Shown here piece after piece: positions 9,809-23,915 of a stretch of 64,000 bases of DNA (the first letter of the stretch is position 1; the number at the start of each line of letters is the position of its first letter). The translations under genes were made by a program, and so were the position numbers. A model generated the notes under the pieces. It had not been told where the DNA came from. It saw only the letters and a list, made by a program, of their open reading frames with translations, and searched no databases. Source of the stretch: Sphaerosporella brunnea. Its lineage: Eukaryota; Ascomycota; Pezizomycetes; Pezizales; Pyronemataceae. The DNA lies in NCBI GenBank assembly GCA_008704415.1, contig VXIS01000013.1, forward strand, positions 1-64,000, given 5' to 3'.

Positions 9809-10310
9809 GATAGACTTGAGCATGGCTATCGTTCGTTTTTTTTTATTATTATTCGTTGTATATGTCTTCTTCCTCTTCTTTTTGTTCTGGGGTTTCTTCT
9901 AGATGGTGTACCATAAAAAAATGGGTCTCTTGGGATTGAATTGGCTGGTTTGGTCGGTTGGGAATACAGATCTGTACGATAATTGATGATGAGTGAGTGA
10001 AATAAAGCGAATAAACCGAATTGCTGGTTGCCGTATGAACATTTCTTCGCCGCCAATTGGATGGGGGCAGCATCGCATGCATTTCCTAGGAAAAAAATAG
10101 AAAAAAGCAACACAATAAATAAACGAACAACCAATGTATACCATAAGCATCAGCTCGGGTGGAAAAAGGGTTTCTGTACAATCTCCATTAACGGATATCA
10201 CCACACTTTTTTTCGCACGTTCACCTCCATGCATGCTATCACAGAAACCCCATCTAAAAGTTATAGAAACATCTCCATTATATTCACACAACGGATGGTG
10301 GTGTTGCTGT
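9809..10310. other. Convergent 3' region
   Basis: 502 bases between two converging genes. T-rich just after 9830 and A-rich near 10090-10125, compatible with 3' ends on each strand. No gene seen. Confidence 0.5.
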
Positions 10311-11081
<771 letters not shown>

Positions 11082-11551
11082 GGCTGGATTTGTGGGGGGT
11101 GGTGGAGGGAGTGGAGATGGTGCGGTGTTCGACGGGGTTTGTCGGGGATTGAACCGGCTTGACGTTGCTTGCGGGCCAAGGTTTCGGGGGGGGTTCTTCT
11201 CTCAGCGGGTTGCCTTCTCTGTTGCTCGCTCTGTATGCGCCTAACCTGCTTATAATACTCGCACCGGATTGGCCCCTGCCGTCACCCGCGTACAATAGGC
11301 ATCAAATCGCACAGCCCGAGGGCGGCTGCGAATAATACAGCCAGGCAGAGAAAACATCGCATCGCCGCTGGAAACTGCAATTGCTGTGTTTTGTGCATTT
11401 TTGTCGCCGGCCTCATCCGAGGTGTCTTCTCAAAACTTTCCGGTGCTACGAGAGAAAGAACGTCTCGCAAATCGTCACCACCACCACCAACCACCAAACC
11501 TCAACCCCGCCCAACCACACACATTCATCCCTCCAATCCCATACAGCAGCA
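11082..11551. promoter_or_regulatory. Shared promoter of two complex I genes
   Basis: 470 bases separate the divergent start codons of NDUFS8 and ACP. ATTGG at 11268-11272 is a CCAAT box on the minus strand, a possible site for the HAP/CCAAT-binding complex known to control respiratory genes in fungi. Whether it is used is inference. Confidence 0.5.
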
Positions 11552-12217
<666 letters not shown>

Positions 12218-13296
12218 GCGCGAGCTATATGCCCGGATTTAATGAGTGCCACATAGAGAGAATGAAGCGGATCGGCGGGGACGGGAAAATTTTTACTTGT
12301 ACTCTTCAGCTGCAAAACTTGTATATGATTAAGGCTCTGGCGTGGAAGGAGGATGGATGGTGACTGGGCTCTACCCACTTTTGTGAATTCCCTGCGACCT
12401 CTAGAATAAAAACATCTCCGATATGGTTTGTTGCGGTGTTCGAGTTCGTGGTTTTGGGAATAAATATGCCGATTGCGTTATGACAATACACACTTGGCTA
12501 TCGTCCCGCCAGCGACGTCCGAACAAACTCGCCAGGAATATTTCAAGCTCCGCCGTCTGTCAGTGCTGCAGGGAGAATGGTTGGCTGTGGTACCTGACCT
12601 CCGCACAATATATCGCTCGGCTGTGCACGCTTCTGCTTCGGCGCTTGAAGCTACCACCCGCCCATCTTGTCCTGCGGGTTCCGGGCCAATCCGTTACTAG
12701 TCTCGGAGGTGGGGATATCTGAGGACCCCCATGGTTGGTTTCAACAGATGGAGATGGCGGCTTGTGTGTATTGTGGCTCACGTGCGAGCTTCATGGTCAT
12801 TAACTCATTGTGGTCGACGAGAGCGGCCATATTTTACGGTGGAATATGCAGATTGAACGGAGCGCTGATCCAATCTCGATATGTCTGAATTAGAGTATTT
12901 GCACGAGCACACAAGCTCTGCAGCAATCTCACTTCAGCTACTGTCGAAGTCTATGCATCGGTGAGCTGACTTCAGACACTGGAAACCTCTTTCCGAGTGA
13001 CAATTCTTCACTGTTCACCAAACCCCCACACTTTTCTTTTTTTATATATACTTGGTCTGACCGGAAAGTCCTAGATACACACAGTCTGATCGCCCCCGTC
13101 CGCTGCCCAGGGATCTTTCTGTCGCGCGTGCTTCCAATTTTCCCTTACCACCCACACCGAGCAAGCAACCTTGCCGCGCAACCCCTAGACGACCAACTAA
13201 CTAAGCTACTACGCTCCACCTCACCCATCAGCACAGCAACCGCAGCCCCCCAACTGAACAGACCAATCCAACCGCCCTTACGAAGAGAGAAATTCG
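12218..13296. other. Intergenic, no gene recognised
   Basis: About 1.1 kb. Frames up to about 100 codons occur but show no family motif or consistent splice structure. The segment 13085-13290 is C-rich and is likely the GOLPH3 5' untranslated leader. Confidence 0.5.
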
Positions 13297-14644
13297 ATGG
13301 CTTCGACAGGCGGACTTACGCGGCGCCGTGGAGGCGGAGGAGGCGCCACAACGGAGGACGGCGAGAGAAGCGACAGTCCTGCGCGAGGCCACCACCAGCG
13401 GGATAGCATGGGCGCCAGCGGAGCGGGAGAGACGGCATTTATTTCGGAGAATGGGCACAAGATTGGTAGGTTGGCATAGACGCGGGGAACTTGCGCCGTT
13501 TCCTCTTCCCCCCATACCCCTTTCGTCTCGGGAATCTTTGGGGGGAGCTCGGGTGGGTGATGATGGATTGGGCTGATTGGAAATAGCATACGATCCTCGA
13601 GACATCAGCGAGAACCAGGAGCGCAACAAGCTACCGAAGCTAACGCTGATGGAGGAGATCTTGTTGCTGGGGCTGAAGGATAAGCAGGTTCGTTATCGAC
13701 TTCAAATCTGGGCGAGGAGGAAGGCGCTGACACCCGGCGGGTAGGGCTACCTGTCCTTCTGGAACGAAAATATCAGTTATGCACTGCGCGGATGCATCGT
13801 GCTGGAACTCGCCTTCCGTGGCCGGATCAGTATGCAAAAGGACTCCTCGCGCCGACGATACCCTCTCGCCGACCGTATTATCGAAGTCATTGACGACACG
13901 CTTACCGGTGAGGTGCTGCTGGATGAGGCTCTAAAAATGATGAAGACCAGCGAGAAGATGAGTGTCAGCGCATGGATCGACCTGATGAGCGGTAGCTCCC
14001 CTCGGTTCCCCACATTTGCCGACCGGATATGCTGACGCGGCGCAGGAGAGACATGGAATTTGATGAAGATTGGCTACCAGCTGAAGCAGGTCCGCGAGCG
14101 GCTCGCAAAGGGCCTGGTAGACAAGGGTATCCTCCGCACCGAAAAGCGCAACTTCCTCCTTTTCGACATGGCCACGCACCCAGTCGTGGACGGCGGCGCA
14201 AAAGACGAGATCCGCCGCCGCGTGCGCAACGTCTTGACCCAGCGTACAGTTGTGTTGCCAGCGAACCCATTCCTACCAGAGGATATGGAATTCCGTTACC
14301 TCCGCACGCTAGCTATGGTCTGCGCCGCCTACGCTGCGAATGTCCTCGAGAATGCACTTTCTACACTCGGTCATGAAGCTAGGGAACGAGCATTCGCAAA
14401 CGTTGATGAGCTGCTTAGCGAGTTCTCGCAGTGGCCGTTTGGAAGGAGGAATATGAGCTCCGGTGTTGGACAGAATTTGGGACAGGTCACACAGGAGGAA
14501 GTGAATGCGAATAAGGACAAGGAGCTGCAGCTGGAGGTTGGTTCTGATCACTACAGCGCTGGAAAAAAAGCAGGCTAATCCTCATGGTTACAGGTTGTCT
14601 CTGCGGTGTTGAACGTATTCACGAGGCTGGACTCACTACTCTAG
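13297..14644 (+). CDS. VPS74: GOLPH3/Vps74 family Golgi PI4P effector
   Basis: Peripheral Golgi protein that binds phosphatidylinositol 4-phosphate and retains glycosyltransferases by linking their tails to COPI. Exons 13297-13465, 13587-13687, 13745-13991, 14046-14536 and 14594-14644 give 352 residues. A disordered Arg/Gly/Ser-rich N terminus (residues 1-57) precedes the GPP34 domain: [21 protein letters not shown], then [15 protein letters not shown] and the basic [16 protein letters not shown]. Near the end, [30 protein letters not shown] and a final [11 protein letters not shown] match the family C terminus. Length is as expected. Intron sizes are about 50-120 nt. Identity is confident. 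Confidence 0.95.
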
Positions 14645-15254
14645 CAGGGTCACCAAAAACGGAGTGGGTGTTTGAACGTTTGGACGCAAAGACGATGGAA
14701 AGAAGGAGAAGGGTGGTGGCTGGCCAGCCAAAATACCGCCTTTTAACTACATGCCGTGCCGTTGTCCTCGGTTGAGGTTTGCATGATGAGGAATTCAATA
14801 ACCCTGATGCATTCTATTTTATTTATTTCTTCGGTTTTCCCCCCTTGCTTTTAGGTGTGTCGTGTTTAGCCCCGCGAGAGAGAGCTTTGTTGACCTTCAT
14901 TGCTTTGCTTGTTTTGTTTTTCTTCTTTTTAGGCATATTGCGCTGCTAGCTGGCCATGGGATTTGGGTTCCGGTGGATGGGCAGGTTTGTGCGGTTCGGG
15001 GATAGATATGGTAAGGTGCGGGGAGAGATGGCAGAAGGGCGGTAATGAATGGATGATATAGCAAACCGGATGGACTACAGTAGCTCGACTCTTAATTACC
15101 TGCTTCGAGTGACTGGCGATGTCTCGCCCCTCAATGCTTGGGAGACCGGCAGGCAATGGCGTTAGGAATGGCTCCATGCTTTTTTTTTTCGCCGCCTATT
15201 ATTTCACTTACGGAATGAACGCTTTGTGCGAGTGATGATTTGTGATTCGTACTG
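14645..15254. other. Convergent 3' region
   Basis: 610 bases between converging genes; T-rich segments near 14815-14930 and T10 near 15181. No gene seen. Confidence 0.5.
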
Positions 15255-16682
15255 CTACGTAGCAGCCTCCTCCTCGGCAATAGTAGCAAAGCCCACCTTC
15301 CTCTTCTCAAAATCAAACACGGTAACAAAATTATCCAAAAAAATACCACCAATGACCCAAAGATTTTGCATATCGCTGAACATTTCAAGACCTCTATCAC
15401 CAGGGATGGAAACAATCGAGCTGGCCATCCTGCCCGTCTTCTCATCTCTAATCCCGCCCAGGCTAAAGTCTTGCTTCTTCATCGCCAGCGCGCGGCTGGC
15501 GAACACGAATTCTATGCTCTGCAAGCTGGAGGCGGGGAAGGAAAACATCTGCGTGGAGGTGGAGGAGGGGTGGTTGATGTCTTCGGCGCCGGGGATGCAG
15601 GCTTTTACGTGGCTGTAGACGGCGGGCGAGGTCACGATGTAAGCAGTGCCGGTATCGATGAGGGCGTATTGCGAGGTTAGGATTGTCGCGCCGTTGACAC
15701 GCACGGCGTCGAGCGGGACGATCCAGCGGTCGCCCGCCGCCACCGCCGCCAGGTCGCACCACGCTATCTCGCCGGTATAGAAGGAGCGGTCGAGGTCGCC
15801 GAGCACCAGCTGGCCGCGCGGCGCCAGGGTGCGGTTCCTATCGATCTCGCGCGCCAGCTTCGGGTCGTTCCGCGGGCCCACGAGAGAAATTGTGGCGGAA
15901 GCGATCGCGCCCTGGGATCTGAGCGTTTTTACCAGGTTCCGGGGGGAGAGGGACAGCCCGAAGAGGCCGCCGCTTTTGCTCCCGAGAAGTCCGCGCCGCA
16001 GCAGGTGCGTTGGCGCTGCCCCCAGCAGCGCGCTTGTTGCGCTTACTTCGCCTAGCGTGACCGTGTCCTGGTATAGGTGTGCGAGCAGGGAGCTCCCGTC
16101 GCCGTAGGTTACCACGGTGGTTTGGGCCAGGTCCTTTGAGGTGCGCGAGAGGTGCGGCGTGTAGATGGGCTGGTTTTGCGGCGGCGTGTCGGCGGGAGAG
16201 AGCAAGGATTGCACCCACAGCAGAGAGGACCCTGTGTCTAGGTCCACATAAATAGGGTGCGAGGGGGTGCCGAGGGTTATTTGTGCGTGCTGTGTATCCA
16301 ATTGGTTGTCAAAAACACTGACTTAGGGACGGGGGAGGAGGAGGAGGAGGCACACGTAGTTGATAGGCTCGGAACCATTCCAGACGTCAGAGATTAGGGG
16401 GATTATAGTGGATTTTGCACCAGCGCCTCCTGCTCCTGCTGCTGCTAGTGGTGAAGAGATCTTTTTGGCTTCCTGAATGGAAGCTTCTTCGAGACGCTCT
16501 GGTATGCCGGTAAAGGCTGGGTCTGAGCGTAGAGAGGAGAGGAGATGTTCACAGCGTGGAAAGCCGTGCTCTAGAAGCGTTGATGCTACCAGCTCGGTAT
16601 CGCAGATGCCTTCCGGGCTGATTATGAATTTTGGCGGCCGGAAGAGTTTGGTGAGGTAGGGCCATTCGAGGGGCGTGTGCAT
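15255..16682 (-). CDS. Pepsin-like aspartic protease (family A1)
   Basis: Exons 16356-16682 and 15255-16289 with a 66-nt intron give 453 residues. Both catalytic loops are present: Asp 127 in DLDTGSSLLWV and Asp 321 in LIDTGTA. The flap region TYGDGS follows the first loop, and the C-terminal lobe ends with WVIGGIFLDNFVTVFDFEKRKVGFA, all standard for A1 peptidases. The intron joins INY directly to HAQITLGTP, the usual strand before the first Asp. The N-terminal roughly 105 residues contain no hydrophobic signal peptide, so either the true start is an unseen upstream exon or this member is not secreted in the usual way. Substrate is unknown. Confidence 0.85.
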
Positions 16683-18220
16683 GGTTGTTTGGTTCGTTGG
16701 TTTGGTTTGGTTTGGTTTGTTTTGTTTTGCTATGTACTTGTGTGTTCGTTTTCATGACTGAACGAGGTGGAAAGTAACTATATATCAAGACTTGAGCGCT
16801 TGGATACGATATAGTGGGCTTGGGTTTTCTCATCTCACCTCATCAATATCTGCAGGTGACCCGTTACGCAAGCCAGGGCTGTAAGGCTGTTTTAACGTTG
16901 TTGTTTTGTTGTCAGCTAGTCCATTGGCCCAGCCTCTCAACTTCATTATCAACTAGAGTACTACCGCGGCCAAGTGTTAAGTGTGTACTGAATTTTATTG
17001 GCTGAGGCAGCAGCAATAGCTAAAAGAAGGGCTCCTGCCCGAGTGATAGATATGAGGCTGCGGATAAAATAGCCCGTTGACTCAAGGACTATTGAAATGA
17101 CTTGGATGCAAATACATGCCTCTTGAGCATCCGGGGGGTGGTTTTATAAGCATCGTATAAGGATTTTTAGCAATGGTACAAAGGTACACAGCTCTGGTGG
17201 GCTAACACAAACCGTCAAGTTTGTGTGATAAACGTTTAGTTGGATGACCGAAAATTTATGTCTCACAGAGAGGCCGTAACGCAGCCACCGCAGTGATACA
17301 TACAAGCCAGGAAACCGTGTCCAAGATGCTCAACATCTTCACCAACACCAACCTCTTGTTGGCGTCATGCCCCACAGGTTTAGGGTTTCCACCACAACGA
17401 AGGAATCGGTTAGAAGCCCGAGCAAACCGAATTTGGAGACTGGCTACTGGAAATCAGTCTCCATATAGTTTTGGTGCCGAGAAAACCTCAACACCAAGGC
17501 AAGCCAGCATCGTGAGATTTTTGAAGCCATTGGCTGCCCTACTTTGCAGAATGCACGTGGTGACACAACTTGAACCCATGCAGACTAGTCTGGTACGTCA
17601 GCCTGTTGTCGTTTTTAGTCTAGTTTGACACTTTTGTTCTCCGCACGATGCGGGTGTTGCCTGCTTGCTGAAGAACGGCTGGAAAGTGTGCTGTTGGTGA
17701 AGATAGAGCTACACATAAAACCTTCTCTACCAATGTTGGCTAGCAGTTAACCGTTCTTCATGCCCAACGTCTCCCTGTGCGTTATATATCGGGATGCAGC
17801 AAAATTTTGAGGGCGAAAAGGCCCTGGGGTGTTGAGAATTGTATTGGGACGCTCACAAATTGGCGAGCGGTTTATTTTGTTTTGAACAAGTACCTAACCA
17901 CCATATCCCCACTCTTTCCTCATGCACAACATTCAGGTTGCTTTTTCATGCCCCGCCCCCCGCAAGGTCCGTACTCAGCCCTATGTGGGGCTGCTCGGCT
18001 TGGGCTTCCTACCTGGGTCAAAAACGCAGGTGTCATCCATACGGGCGGCTAGAGAGTAAAGTTGTGTATTTTCAGCGACTGACAGCATGCATCCCGTAAC
18101 ATCAGCCACCACAACTGTGATTCAATGCACACATAAGGCACGACCACAAGGAGCTATATATATGTCTGATGTTTGAGCTCGAGGGGGGGCAGACAAACTA
18201 TCATCGTCGTCGTCGTCACC
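16683..18220. other. Intergenic, 1.5 kb, no gene recognised
   Basis: Contains a T/G-rich stretch (TTGGTT repeats, about 16686-16730) just upstream of the protease start, and otherwise AT-moderate sequence. The longest frames (about 110 codons) have no recognisable motif. Confidence 0.5.
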
Positions 18221-21128
18221 ATGTCCGCCTCTGACAACGCTTTTGCTGGAATCCCGGATGGGGCACCCATCAAGTTCGAAAGTGTGTATTCCTCAGTTTT
18301 TACAGACTGTCGACTGACAGCACCGCAGCCTGGGAGCACATCACGATCGGAGACGCACTGCTTCTCACCACTGCCGCCGGCGAAAAAGTAGTGGCCTGGC
18401 AAAAGGTCCTTAAAACTGTGGATGGGGTAGAGTTAACATTGGGAAAAGTCCTGGGTTTTGCTGGAGACTACTACACGGTACCTGGAAACCATGCCATCAC
18501 AGGAGACTATGGAAAGCCCACGCCCTCGTTCGAAACGCAGATTGAGAACGCCCGGAAAGCTATCAATGCGTTACGGGGGAATTATGGAGGGTATATCAAG
18601 CCACTGGAGAAGCTGTTTGTAAAGGAACAGAATGCGGTTGAGATGGCTATTAGGGAGGGAGGGTCTGCTGCGGTGGCGGTATGTGGTTCCTTTTCTCGGT
18701 GCTGGCGCCAGAGTGTAAGCTGACGGAGGGGTCGTAGTATTCCAAGGGTACCGGTAGGGTTGCGCTCTGACTCAGACATGATGGAATTTCCCCCCAGACT
18801 GACCACGGCTAGGACTTCCCTCGGATCTAAGTTACAGCCTTGCAACGAAGCTGCTCTATCCGCGCATCTCGTGGAACAACTTCGACCATTTTGGTGAGAA
18901 TATTAACTTTCAGAGTCTTTATATGATTGGCTAGCTCATAGGATTCTATCTAGGCAATGATGCACGTTCTGCTTATACTGCTTGTCACACGGTAGCACTG
19001 GGCCTTGCCGCCAATGCAAATGGAAATGAAGACGCCCTTAACGAGGCGTACCTGGCAGATGCCTTTGCGCTGCATTTTCTCACGGATTCCTTCAGTAGTG
19101 GACACATGAGAGCGCCCCGAAGGGCGCTGCATGATAATAACCCGTTGACTGCATTTCCTTGTAAGTATCAGTGAACTAGTATGGTTGAATTGCGCTGAAT
19201 ATAGACAGCTGGTATGGTCGGAGCTCCCGTGTGGGATACCCAGTCAAGATATATGCATGATGAAGATGCCGCTCTGGGGTTGTGGGTACACAACGATGAA
19301 GGAAGCGAATGGATTGCATTCGGTGATAAACAGTATTTCGACGGCCACAACCGTATAAACCGTCTACGCTGGTGAGTCCCTTCTCCTCCCTTATTGAATC
19401 AACTAACGCCTCCTCAGTCAGGATGCCTCCCAGGCCAGCATAGACGAAATACATACCGCTTTCACCACCGGAAAAGTCCCTGGAACCTCCAGCTTCGCAG
19501 CACTCAAAAAAGCGCCGAAGCCGCAGCTCGCGGAGGGAAAGGGATGGAGTTATGACAACTTCTCTCCGCTGTGGGTTTACGACCCCACATCCAAGGCGTT
19601 CTCAGCCCGACAGGATGTAGATGACCACAGCAAGTACCAGCGAGAGGCTGCACACCCGGGCTACGTCGCGCTTCAATGGCCACCTCTCACTCCCTCAAAA
19701 ATGGCCACAAAAATCAAGAACTCCGCCTACAAAACCGCGGGAATGTATCCTCCATCGAAACCCATGGAACCCGCATCCGGCGGCTTCGTGCAGGTCCAGG
19801 AAGTCGTCGAAAGCAACGCCAACGGCAGCAAGCGCGTGATCTCCTATGCCAACGTCTGGGGGCCGGTCAATATCTCGCTCAACACGGCAGACGCAAACCT
19901 GACATTCTCCCTTCGCAACCGCAGTAGAGGCTTTTCGGAGCATGATGCGAGCATCCACACTTTGGGGTGGAGTAAATTCTTTGATCAAGCCACTGGAAGA
20001 ACTTCGTTTGTTCGCTTCACTCTATCAGCAGGGGATAACTCAGATGTCAAAACCGACTGCTGGAGTTTCGTCTCGAACAAAACCTCGCAGGTCATAGCCT
20101 TTGACGACCTGGACGCTACACCTCTCGTTTTTGGAGCCCCGGACTTTACGAACCATACACTCGTTCGTAACTTCAAAGGCCACGGCCTTTCCAGCGCCCG
20201 CTTCTTTATTGAGTCCTGGCTCTCCACCACTGAGGCCAACATCATCGCCGTGACCTTCGGTGGGGGGACGTTGACGCCGCGGATAACAGTTGCCAGCCTG
20301 GATGGGTCAGCGCCAGCAATTGATTTTATCGACACAGCGGGGCCAAAGTTGGCATGGGGACACAGCAAACTCCTAAATATTGGCGGGGCAAAGCGGTTGC
20401 TCCTTGCCTGTGCAGTCCCGGATCCTCATGGTCTGTCAACAGAGTTGATTCTACGGGACTACACGTCGACTGAGTCTGGGTCGCTGGCGGTGAACCAAAC
20501 CTCGATTGAACTTCCGGGCACCGCGGGCGTACATACGCAAGTACTGGTAGGCGACGTTCTGGCTACGGGTACGGACCAGCTCGTCGTCCTCCTGGGGGCG
20601 CGAGTGCAATTATATACCATCACCGCCGCCGCCGCCTCCAGCCAACTAGTCTACACACCCACAGCGACGCCCTCCTCCTCCACCGCCACCGAGATCCCAA
20701 CGCGGTCCCACATCCTAACCGCACTCCTCCCTAGCAGTAGCAGCAGTTCCAGCGGGGGGTTAGACATCCTTTCCATCACTACCTCCACTTCCTCCACTCT
20801 CAAGCCGACCCTAAACTTCACGCTTTCAGCCCGCGGCGGGCCAGGGGCCACAACTATCCTCGAAGACCCCTTGCAAGAAGATCCACATTTTGCCTCTATC
20901 TCATGGCACCGTGCCGAGTATCAGGACGCAAAAAATGCGGTCATGCAGGTGTTTTCGTGGTACGGGATGCTGGGGACGAGATTGTTTGCGCCGGGCGGGG
21001 ACGATGGATATGAACTTGTGGGTTGCTGCACGAGTATGGGGCAGACGGCGAGTACGACGATTCTTGAGTGGGGGCCTACAGAGGGATGGGTTGATTTTGC
21101 GGAGTATAATCCGCGGCCGGAGATGTAG
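18221..21128 (+). CDS. Protein with zinc phospholipase C / S1-P1 nuclease-like metal site
   Basis: Seven exons (18221-18281, 18329-18678, 18738-18753, 18813-18893, 18954-19160, 19209-19371, 19418-21128) give 862 residues. Residues about 165-235 carry AYTACHTVAL, then HFLTDSFSSGH. The spacing His210-x3-Asp214-x5-His220 is the same as in zinc phospholipase C and S1/P1 nucleases (H-x3-D-x5-H), with His181 as a further candidate ligand. The sequence then reads MRAPRRALHD. The C-terminal half (about residues 400-860) is beta-rich, with VVLLGARVQLYTI and similar strands that could form propeller or FG-GAP-like repeats. There is no signal peptide or membrane span. Function and substrate are not established; the metal site is the only firm clue. 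The very short third exon (16 nt) is inferred from reading frame. Confidence 0.7.
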
Positions 21129-21388
21129 CTACCGTAATGTAATGCCGTGTGAAGCATGTACTCGTGTTCTAGATAGTGTCATGTATAAGTTTTTTTCTTT
21201 AGTTTTTTTTTTTTTTCTTTTTTTTTGATATGCACGGCCAACTTGAGCGGAAGCATGTAATATCAATATTGATTCAAAACGAACCCTCCACATCTCCAAA
21301 CAAAAGGGCGGCCAGTCCCCACCGCTGCCAGCATCTGGTTCTCTTCAAGACAAACACCGCAGCAGCTGCAGGCAGCACACGACCTACC

Positions 21389-21940
21389 ATGGCCGATACC
21401 ACCACCAGCACCACCACCGCAGCGGCGGCAGAAGTCCCAACCACCACCACCACCACCACCACCACCGAGGCCCCCACGACCGAAGCCCCCACGATCCCCA
21501 AGAAAGCGAAGTCAAAGTCCAAAAGACTGCCCCCGGCCGGGCCCGAAGTAGGAATAACTATGATTGCAAACACGTCGCAGACCTCGTTCGACACGTACTT
21601 CCGGATGACGGAGACGTCGCGGCGCGTGGTGATGAGCGACAGCTTGAACCGTTCCAAAAAGTTTTTCCAGCTGATCAACGAGCTGTACGGCATCGAGAAG
21701 GGCGCGATCCAGGCCTACTACCTGTACTCCCCGATCAAGTACAGCATCCTGCTAAACGCCTATATGCGCTTCCAGCCGAAGCTGCTGGCGCGCCTGCTGA
21801 GAGATATTGGCGTTATTAGGTTTATATATCTGATCAGCTGGGATAAGGAGGATGGAGTCGACCTGAAGCATACACGCTGGGATATAGTTATTAGTGATAA
21901 GGAGATAGTGGGTAGGGATGAGTTTGTTGATGGGCCGTAG
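21389..21940 (+). CDS. Orphan protein with poly-Thr N terminus
   Basis: Single-exon frame of 183 residues from MADTTT. The first roughly 50 residues are Thr/Ala/Pro-rich (a run of nine Thr followed by EAPTTEAPTIP), followed by a basic patch KKAKSKSKRLPP. The remainder looks folded: VVMSDSLNRSKKFFQLINELYG and LLRDIGVIRFIYLISWDKEDG. I do not recognise the family. An ATG 53 codons upstream (21230) is in frame but would follow a poly-T region, so I prefer 21389, which has ACC before the ATG. It converges on the CUE-domain gene with about 90 bases between stop codons. Confidence 0.5.
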   Translation: MADTTTSTTTAAAAEVPTTTTTTTTTEAPTTEAPTIPKKAKSKSKRLPPAGPEVGITMIANTSQTSFDTYFRMTETSRRVVMSDSLNRSKKFFQLINELYGIEKGAIQAYYLYSPIKYSILLNAYMRFQPKLLARLLRDIGVIRFIYLISWDKEDGVDLKHTRWDIVISDKEIVGRDEFVDGP

Positions 21941-22029
21941 ATTGGTGGATAAATTTCAGTTGCTTAAGCCTTTAGTAATCATAGCCATGGTTTTTGTAAT
22001 GTAGATTATACCACGGTTCAAGCGCATCT

Positions 22030-23915
22030 TTAGGCAGGGCCTGCACCGAATCCCTTAGCCATCTTCCGCGCCCGTCCCTCTCTTCTGCCGTGATTGCCAA
22101 CCCTTCCCTTGTTCTGCTCCTTTCTCGCCCTGCCTCTTCCATCACCGCCTGGAGGTGCCTGTTGACTGCCTTCGCCGCCACCCTTGCCCATACCTCTTCC
22201 ACGTCCCCTTCCCCTTCCCCGCCCTCTTCCCCGCTCCGTCTCCTCTTCACCGGCCCTCCAACTTGTCCGCTCAATCTGCGCATGCTGGCCCCTACCCATC
22301 AACTCTTGCACCGCATATTTCCGTTCCAATTTCCGCTGCCTCTCCGGCTCGCGGTTGAGCATGACCGCCCATCCTTCCAGGGCCTCGTCAGTCCATCCCG
22401 TACTCTCCTTCAAAGCCTTCCTAGCATTTCCGCCTCTGGCCGCGCGCTCAAAATCTTGCGGGGCACGTTGATAAGCGGCCCACACCTCCTTCTCGTCGTC
22501 GACGGCAGCAGCAGCAGCTTCCCCTTCGTCTGCGTCCACAGCTCCGCCAACATCTGCAGCATCATATGTGTCATCACGTTCGTCATCATCCGAGTCGAAT
22601 GCTGCTAGCGCGGAGAGAATGGCAGACTTTGGAACCTCGGATTTGGCCAGGAGCGCATCGGCGGTTTGGTCGTTTGCACGGCGGCCGGAGGTGAGTTTGG
22701 AAAGTGTGGCGGGATCGAGACGGTCCAGGGCATCGTTGTCGAAGACGTTTTTGCGTTCGGGGAGTGATGGTGGTGCGGGAGAGCTGGATGGGCGTGCAAA
22801 TTGGACTCCTAAAGGGATGCTGTGCGATGTTAGCTTGACTGTGAAAGGGGATATACTAGAGGGACACACTATTCCTCGCTTCTGTCTGCTTCTATCAACT
22901 CGGCTGGTAGATTATCTTCCAGAAGAGCACTGGTGACAACCTCCACGTCTCCACCCAAAGCTTGTAAACATTTCTGCACGAATCCTGAGTCCAGGTCTGG
23001 AAACAGGTCTCGGATCTGGTCGACTTTACTTGCAATCTCAGCCTCCTCGTGGTCCTGTGGAGTCATAACAGCCTTGCCCTTATCCTTCGTTTGCTTTTTC
23101 CGCCGTGGTGGTGCACCGTATGCTCGTAGCTTCTCCACCGCGGCAGCAACACGGCCTTCATGATCGGTTCCCTCCGCAAGCACCTTCAACCTGCTTCCCA
23201 CACCCAATTCCGCCAGTTTTTTGGCAAGCATATGTTCCTTCTGCCCCGCGCTCGGCGCAGTAAGCGCATACAGCTCATCCACAACGACGCTCCAATTAGC
23301 TCTTGCCGCCTCACACAAAGCCCTAGCAAACAGCTTCACAACGACCTCATCGCCGTCCAACACCACCTCCTCGAACTCGTCACCAGCCAAAAGCATCGCC
23401 GCAACCTTCGGCGACATCTGGAAAAGGCGACCCAGTCCCGCAGCATCATCATAACTCAGCTTTGCCTTCGAAAACACAGGCAGATGTGTTTTTTTCAGCG
23501 CCTTTATAGCCGCCTCTACAGAGGTCTCTTGCGTCTTCCACAGCTCCTCCAGCAGTCTTTGCGCAGCAGGCACCCGCGAATATACGCGACTGAAGCCAAC
23601 AAGGAAGCCGGGGATGTCAAGTAGCGTTTTTGGGTGCGCCGTGAGCACACGGTGGAGCACCAGGAACGTCTTTTTCCGCAGCGATTTCTGCGGCGCGTCG
23701 GTATCTGCGGTGATGGGCGAGTGGGCGAGATAGCTGCTCAGGAAACGCGTCAGGTTATCGGAGCTGCTCGCGGTGGTAAATTTGGCGGATGGGAGCTGGA
23801 GAAGCACGGAAAGTGCCGTGTTCCAGCTTTCGATGATTGCGGACCATTCGGGGGGCGGAATTGAGGCACGTAGGGAGTCTGGCGGATAGGGAGCGAGCGG
23901 TATAGGCGTAGACAT
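22030..23915 (-). CDS. CUE-domain protein, Cue3/ASCC2-like
   Basis: Exons 22870-23915 and 22030-22819 (50-nt intron) give 611 residues. The CUE ubiquitin-binding domain lies at about residues 300-340 (QIRDLFPDLDSGFVQKCLQ, ending in a di-Leu type ALLEDNLP). A long helical region precedes it. The C-terminal part has RKNVFDNDALDRL and an Arg/Gly-repeat tail (RGRGRGRGRGRG). This order resembles yeast Cue3 and human ASCC2, components of the RQT complex that acts on stalled ribosomes. The start at 23915 (MSTPIPLAPYPPDS) is preferred over an in-frame ATG 87 codons upstream because the extension looks non-conserved. Family assignment is from pattern memory. Confidence 0.75.

Noticed and set aside
9104..9823. 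239-codon minus-strand frame
   Set aside because: Shadow of the Mtf2-like gene; no family features.
22090..22608. 172-codon plus-strand frame
   Set aside because: Antisense shadow of the Arg/Gly-rich tail of the CUE gene.
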